A DNA stretch of 64,000 nt, from the NCBI GenBank assembly GCA_947501475.1, contig CANMWA010000015.1:80810-144809 (forward strand), in the 5' to 3' direction. Below are positions 62,441-64,000 of this stretch, one piece after another. Below the pieces are notes generated by a model. The model was not told the DNA's origin. It saw nothing but the letters and a program-made list of their open reading frames with translations, and did no database searches. A program made the position numbers and the translations under genes. This DNA is from an uncultured Aquimarina sp. (GTDB lineage Bacteria > Bacteroidota > Bacteroidia > Flavobacteriales > Flavobacteriaceae). The stretch's first letter is position 1. Each line of letters opens with the position of its first letter.

Positions 62441-62614
62441 ATGAAAAAGCTAATGAAATTGCAAGGTGTCAAAAGCCTAAGTAAAAAAGAGCAGAAGAGC
62501 ATTGCAGGAAGCAGTAGACCGTTTCCGTTTCCGTGTTTTGCATGTCGCAGGCCTTCGGATTGTTGTGATCCTGCAGCAGAATGTTTTCTAGGAAGCTGTA
62601 GAATTTGGGAGTAA
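62441..62614 (+). CDS. Cysteine-rich leader peptide 2 (knottin-like framework)
   Basis: This 57-residue gene runs ATG 62441 to TAA 62612-62614. The leader (MKKLMKLQGVKSLSKKEQ then KSIAGSS) leads to a core with six cysteines (32, 35, 41, 42, 48, 53): C-x2-C-x5-CC-x5-C-x4-C, the cysteine order of a knottin. Aligned with leader peptide 1, it has an added pair (32 and 42). A Pro/Phe stretch (RPFPFPC) precedes the first cysteine. A reverse-strand frame across it (62425-62619) is a shadow. Confidence 0.72.
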   Translation: MKKLMKLQGVKSLSKKEQKSIAGSSRPFPFPCFACRRPSDCCDPAAECFLGSCRIWE

Positions 62615-62660
62615 CCCAAATGATGTTATTGCTTTGATGTAGTATTACATCATTAGAGAA

Positions 62661-62700
62661 ATCCCCAATACGTTTATAATCGTATTGGGGATATTTTTTT
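62661..62700 (+). terminator. Terminator of the two-peptide unit
   Basis: ATCCCCAATACG (62661-62672) and CGTATTGGGGAT (62681-62692) are perfect 12-bp arms with an 8-nt loop, followed by ATTTTTTT. It closes the peptide operon. Confidence 0.88.
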
Positions 62701-62856
62701 GATCGCAGGGATGTGTTAAAACATAGGCTTTATAAAAGATAGTGCGGTTTGTAGCTGCAAAATTGCATATTAATTAGTATATTCATAATTCAATTTTTCC
62801 GAAGAAAATTAAAAATACGTTTTGGTGATGTTTCGGATGGCATTTGTGTGAGTATT

Positions 62857-63303
62857 ATGGGCTATATCAAAAATTCTTCTTTTTATCAAGATGCTATACA
62901 AGAGTTACAATATTCTTGTGGCACATATTATCTGTTTGATACTTTTATTGTTTCTGAAATCAATGAAGGTGTTGTATACACATGGGATGAGCATGCCAAA
63001 CCTATTGTAGCAGAGTTAAGCGAACTCTACGAAAATAATGGAGAAAACCTGGTTTTGATCTCCAACAGAGTACACTCATACTCTGTAAAACCTAGCGATT
63101 GGATTAAGTTTTTTAAAAGTGAGTACCGACTAAAAGGATATGCTATCGTAAGCTATTCGCGCAAAGGGATCATCACTTCGTTGATCGAAAAATTGTTTAT
63201 GCGCAACAGTTTTCAGAGTTTTGATAACCTCGAAGATGCTGTTGCCTGGGCCAAAAGCCTTACCAATGAATTAGTAACTTCAGAAAATGATAAAAGCGCC
63301 TGA
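62857..63303 (+). CDS. Conserved hypothetical protein
   Basis: From the ATG at 62857 (a GTG three codons earlier at 62848 is possible) the product is 148 residues. It has mixed alpha/beta sequence (YLFDTFIVSEINEGVVYTWD, IVAELSELYENNGENLVLIS, FDNLEDAVAWAKSL) reminiscent of SpoIIAA/STAS-like folds seen in Bacteroidota, but I cannot name a function. There is no signal peptide. It precedes the GIY-YIG repeat region. Confidence 0.65.
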   Translation: MGYIKNSSFYQDAIQELQYSCGTYYLFDTFIVSEINEGVVYTWDEHAKPIVAELSELYENNGENLVLISNRVHSYSVKPSDWIKFFKSEYRLKGYAIVSYSRKGIITSLIEKLFMRNSFQSFDNLEDAVAWAKSLTNELVTSENDKSA

Positions 63304-63505
63304 GAGATCTGGGCTTCTAATGTATCCGGGCTTAGAGAACCTCAATCAGTGACGGACTTCGAGTGCCTCAGTCCTCGGATGATTTTTGAAGGGTGAGGCT
63401 CTCGAACCCTGAATTTACTTCTCCAACAGCACATCAGTTTTAAAAAATGAAACTAGGATGTATTATTATTGCACTGTATTGATCTTAATTCATAAATAAT
63501 AATAC
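63304..63505. repeat. GC-richer spacer with diverged copy of the 90-bp repeat
   Basis: 63352-63413 (starting CGGACTTCGAGTGCCTCAG) is a diverged copy of the 90-bp unit lacking the inner ~26 bp; 63328-63350 is a further fragment. The rest is spacer before the GIY-YIG start. The GC content is higher than the surrounding DNA. Confidence 0.7.
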
Positions 63506-63820
63506 ATGACAGGCTATATGTATATCTTAGAGTGCAGTGATGGTAGCTATTACACGGGTAGTACAAAATATCTGAAAAAACGATTGCAGCAACATCAAAA
63601 TGGAGAAGGAGCTAACCACACCAAAAAACGATTACCGGTTACCTTACTCTATTACGAAAAATACAATCGCATAGACACCGCTTTTTACAGAGAAAAACAA
63701 ATACAAGGATGGTCCCGAGCAAAGAAAGAAGCGTTGATGCGGGGGGATATTGATACATTACCTGGTTTATCAATGGCATATCGTGACAAAGGGGCTTCAA
63801 GAACCTCAGCTCCCGATTGA
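63506..63820 (+). CDS. GIY-YIG domain nuclease family protein
   Basis: The 104-residue protein has a GIY-YIG nuclease core: GYMYILECSDGSYYTGSTKYLKKRLQQH carries the YMY...YTG pair and catalytic Arg, and FYREKQIQGWSRAKK has the catalytic Glu. It resembles UPF0213/YhbQ-type single-domain enzymes. The last ~9 residues (GASRTSAPD) and stop are encoded by sequence homologous to the repeat unit that continues downstream, so the 3' end may have been extended by a repeat insertion. It is flanked by repeats on both sides. Confidence 0.9.
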   Translation: MTGYMYILECSDGSYYTGSTKYLKKRLQQHQNGEGANHTKKRLPVTLLYYEKYNRIDTAFYREKQIQGWSRAKKEALMRGDIDTLPGLSMAYRDKGASRTSAPD

Positions 63821-64000
63821 TTTACGAAGGGTGCCGGACTTCGAGTGCCTCAGTCCTCGATTGATTTCCGAAGGGTTAACTCTGAGTTAATCTCCGAAGG
63901 GTGAGGCTCTCGAACCCTGAGTACCGGACTTCGAGTGCCTCAGTCCTCGATTGATTTCCGAAGGGTTAACTCTGAGTTAATCTCCGAAGGGTGAGGCTCT
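63794..64000. repeat. 90-bp tandem nested-palindrome repeats (run off window edge)
   Basis: Two copies at 63834-63923 and 63924-64000 are identical over the 77 bp available; a diverged half unit at 63794-63833 precedes them and includes the GIY-YIG stop codon. Each copy has outer arms 63840-63852 and 63902-63914 (12 of 13 paired) and an inner palindrome TTAACTCTGAGTTAA (63876-63890, coordinates for the first copy). This looks like a REP/BIME-type structure. Confidence 0.85.

Noticed and set aside
62425..62619. Reverse-strand frame of 64 codons across the peptide genes
   Set aside because: It lies antisense to the second Cys-rich peptide gene, which has the leader, cysteine motif and terminator; the reverse frame has no recognisable features.
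63400..63413. tRNA T-loop-like TTCGAACCC sequence in the repeats
   Set aside because: The rest of a cloverleaf is absent and the sequence is part of the palindromic repeat.
63834..64000. Possible CRISPR array
   Set aside because: The 90-bp tandem copies are identical throughout with no variable spacers, and no cas genes are in the window.

Overview
The window is AT-rich bacterial chromosome from a marine-type Flavobacteriaceae (Bacteroidota). Family-level evidence includes the regulator, outer-membrane and lipoprotein types (7-TM AraC regulators, DUF5916, OMP_b-brl_3-type barrels, LytTR/His_kinase pairs with TPRs), a menaquinone (men) operon, flavobacterial small families (DUF6146, CAL67264, DUF6787-like), frequent absence of Shine-Dalgarno sequences, and one clear Bacteroidota-type promoter (TTTG / TAnnTTTG). 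An Aquimarina-like genus is my guess from general resemblance only. No rRNA, tRNA, CRISPR array, phage or complete insertion sequence was recognised by eye.

Layout. 1-3 kb: the start of a TIGR02757-family gene (cut by the window edge), a membrane-anchored AraC regulator, then an M57-like secreted zinc protease lipoprotein. 3-9.6 kb: LolD-like ATPase, DUF5916 outer-membrane protein, msrA-folE, small membrane proteins, a DUF6146 lipoprotein, a DUF937 protein. 9.8-13.5 kb: serA, serC, LuxC-like acyl-CoA reductase and a divergent 2x[4Fe-4S] ferredoxin. 13.6-18.6 kb: a small barrel protein, two overlapping alpha/beta hydrolases, a GH13 amylase lipoprotein. 18.8-23.6 kb: menA / MBL hydrolase / menC / CPBP protease / menE operon. 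23.7-32.6 kb: a TonB-plug-VWA fusion, an M24 peptidase, a VWA/TapB/lipoprotein cluster and a LytTR two-component system. 32.6-44.1 kb: acyl-CoA carboxylase beta, a cysteine-rich leader peptide, ettA, HAD, CAT-like acetyltransferase, a 13-residue-repeat protein, pseudouridine synthase, cold-shock protein, TauE and SulP transporters. 45.4-54.5 kb: hipBA with four operator-like palindromes, a DMT transporter, DUF3307, a HAMP-adenylate cyclase, an SthA-like flavoprotein and an FAD-linked oxidase. 54.5-62 kb: PQQ-type sugar dehydrogenase, a TonB-type barrel governed by a second AraC module, two unrecognised genes, a GNAT enzyme. 62-64 kb: two tandem cysteine-rich leader peptides, a conserved small protein and a GIY-YIG nuclease gene bracketed by 90-bp nested palindromic repeats that run off the window.

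Most interesting: (a) three short Cys-rich precursor peptides that share one leader (Vxx-L-x-K-x-x-Q-x-x-I-x-G); the two tandem ones are paralogues differing by one extra cysteine pair, and the solo one has mirror-symmetric cysteine spacing (3-6-9-6-3); (b) a GIY-YIG gene embedded in REP-like repeats; (c) two separate AraC modules with the same plan: membrane AraC gene, exact direct repeats 22 bp apart, then a co-directional surface-protein gene; (d) a 172-bp MITE-like element with 21/22-bp terminal inverted repeats directly upstream of the TonB-type barrel gene; (e) a SulP transporter whose conserved N-terminus has no ATG, GTG or TTG start.
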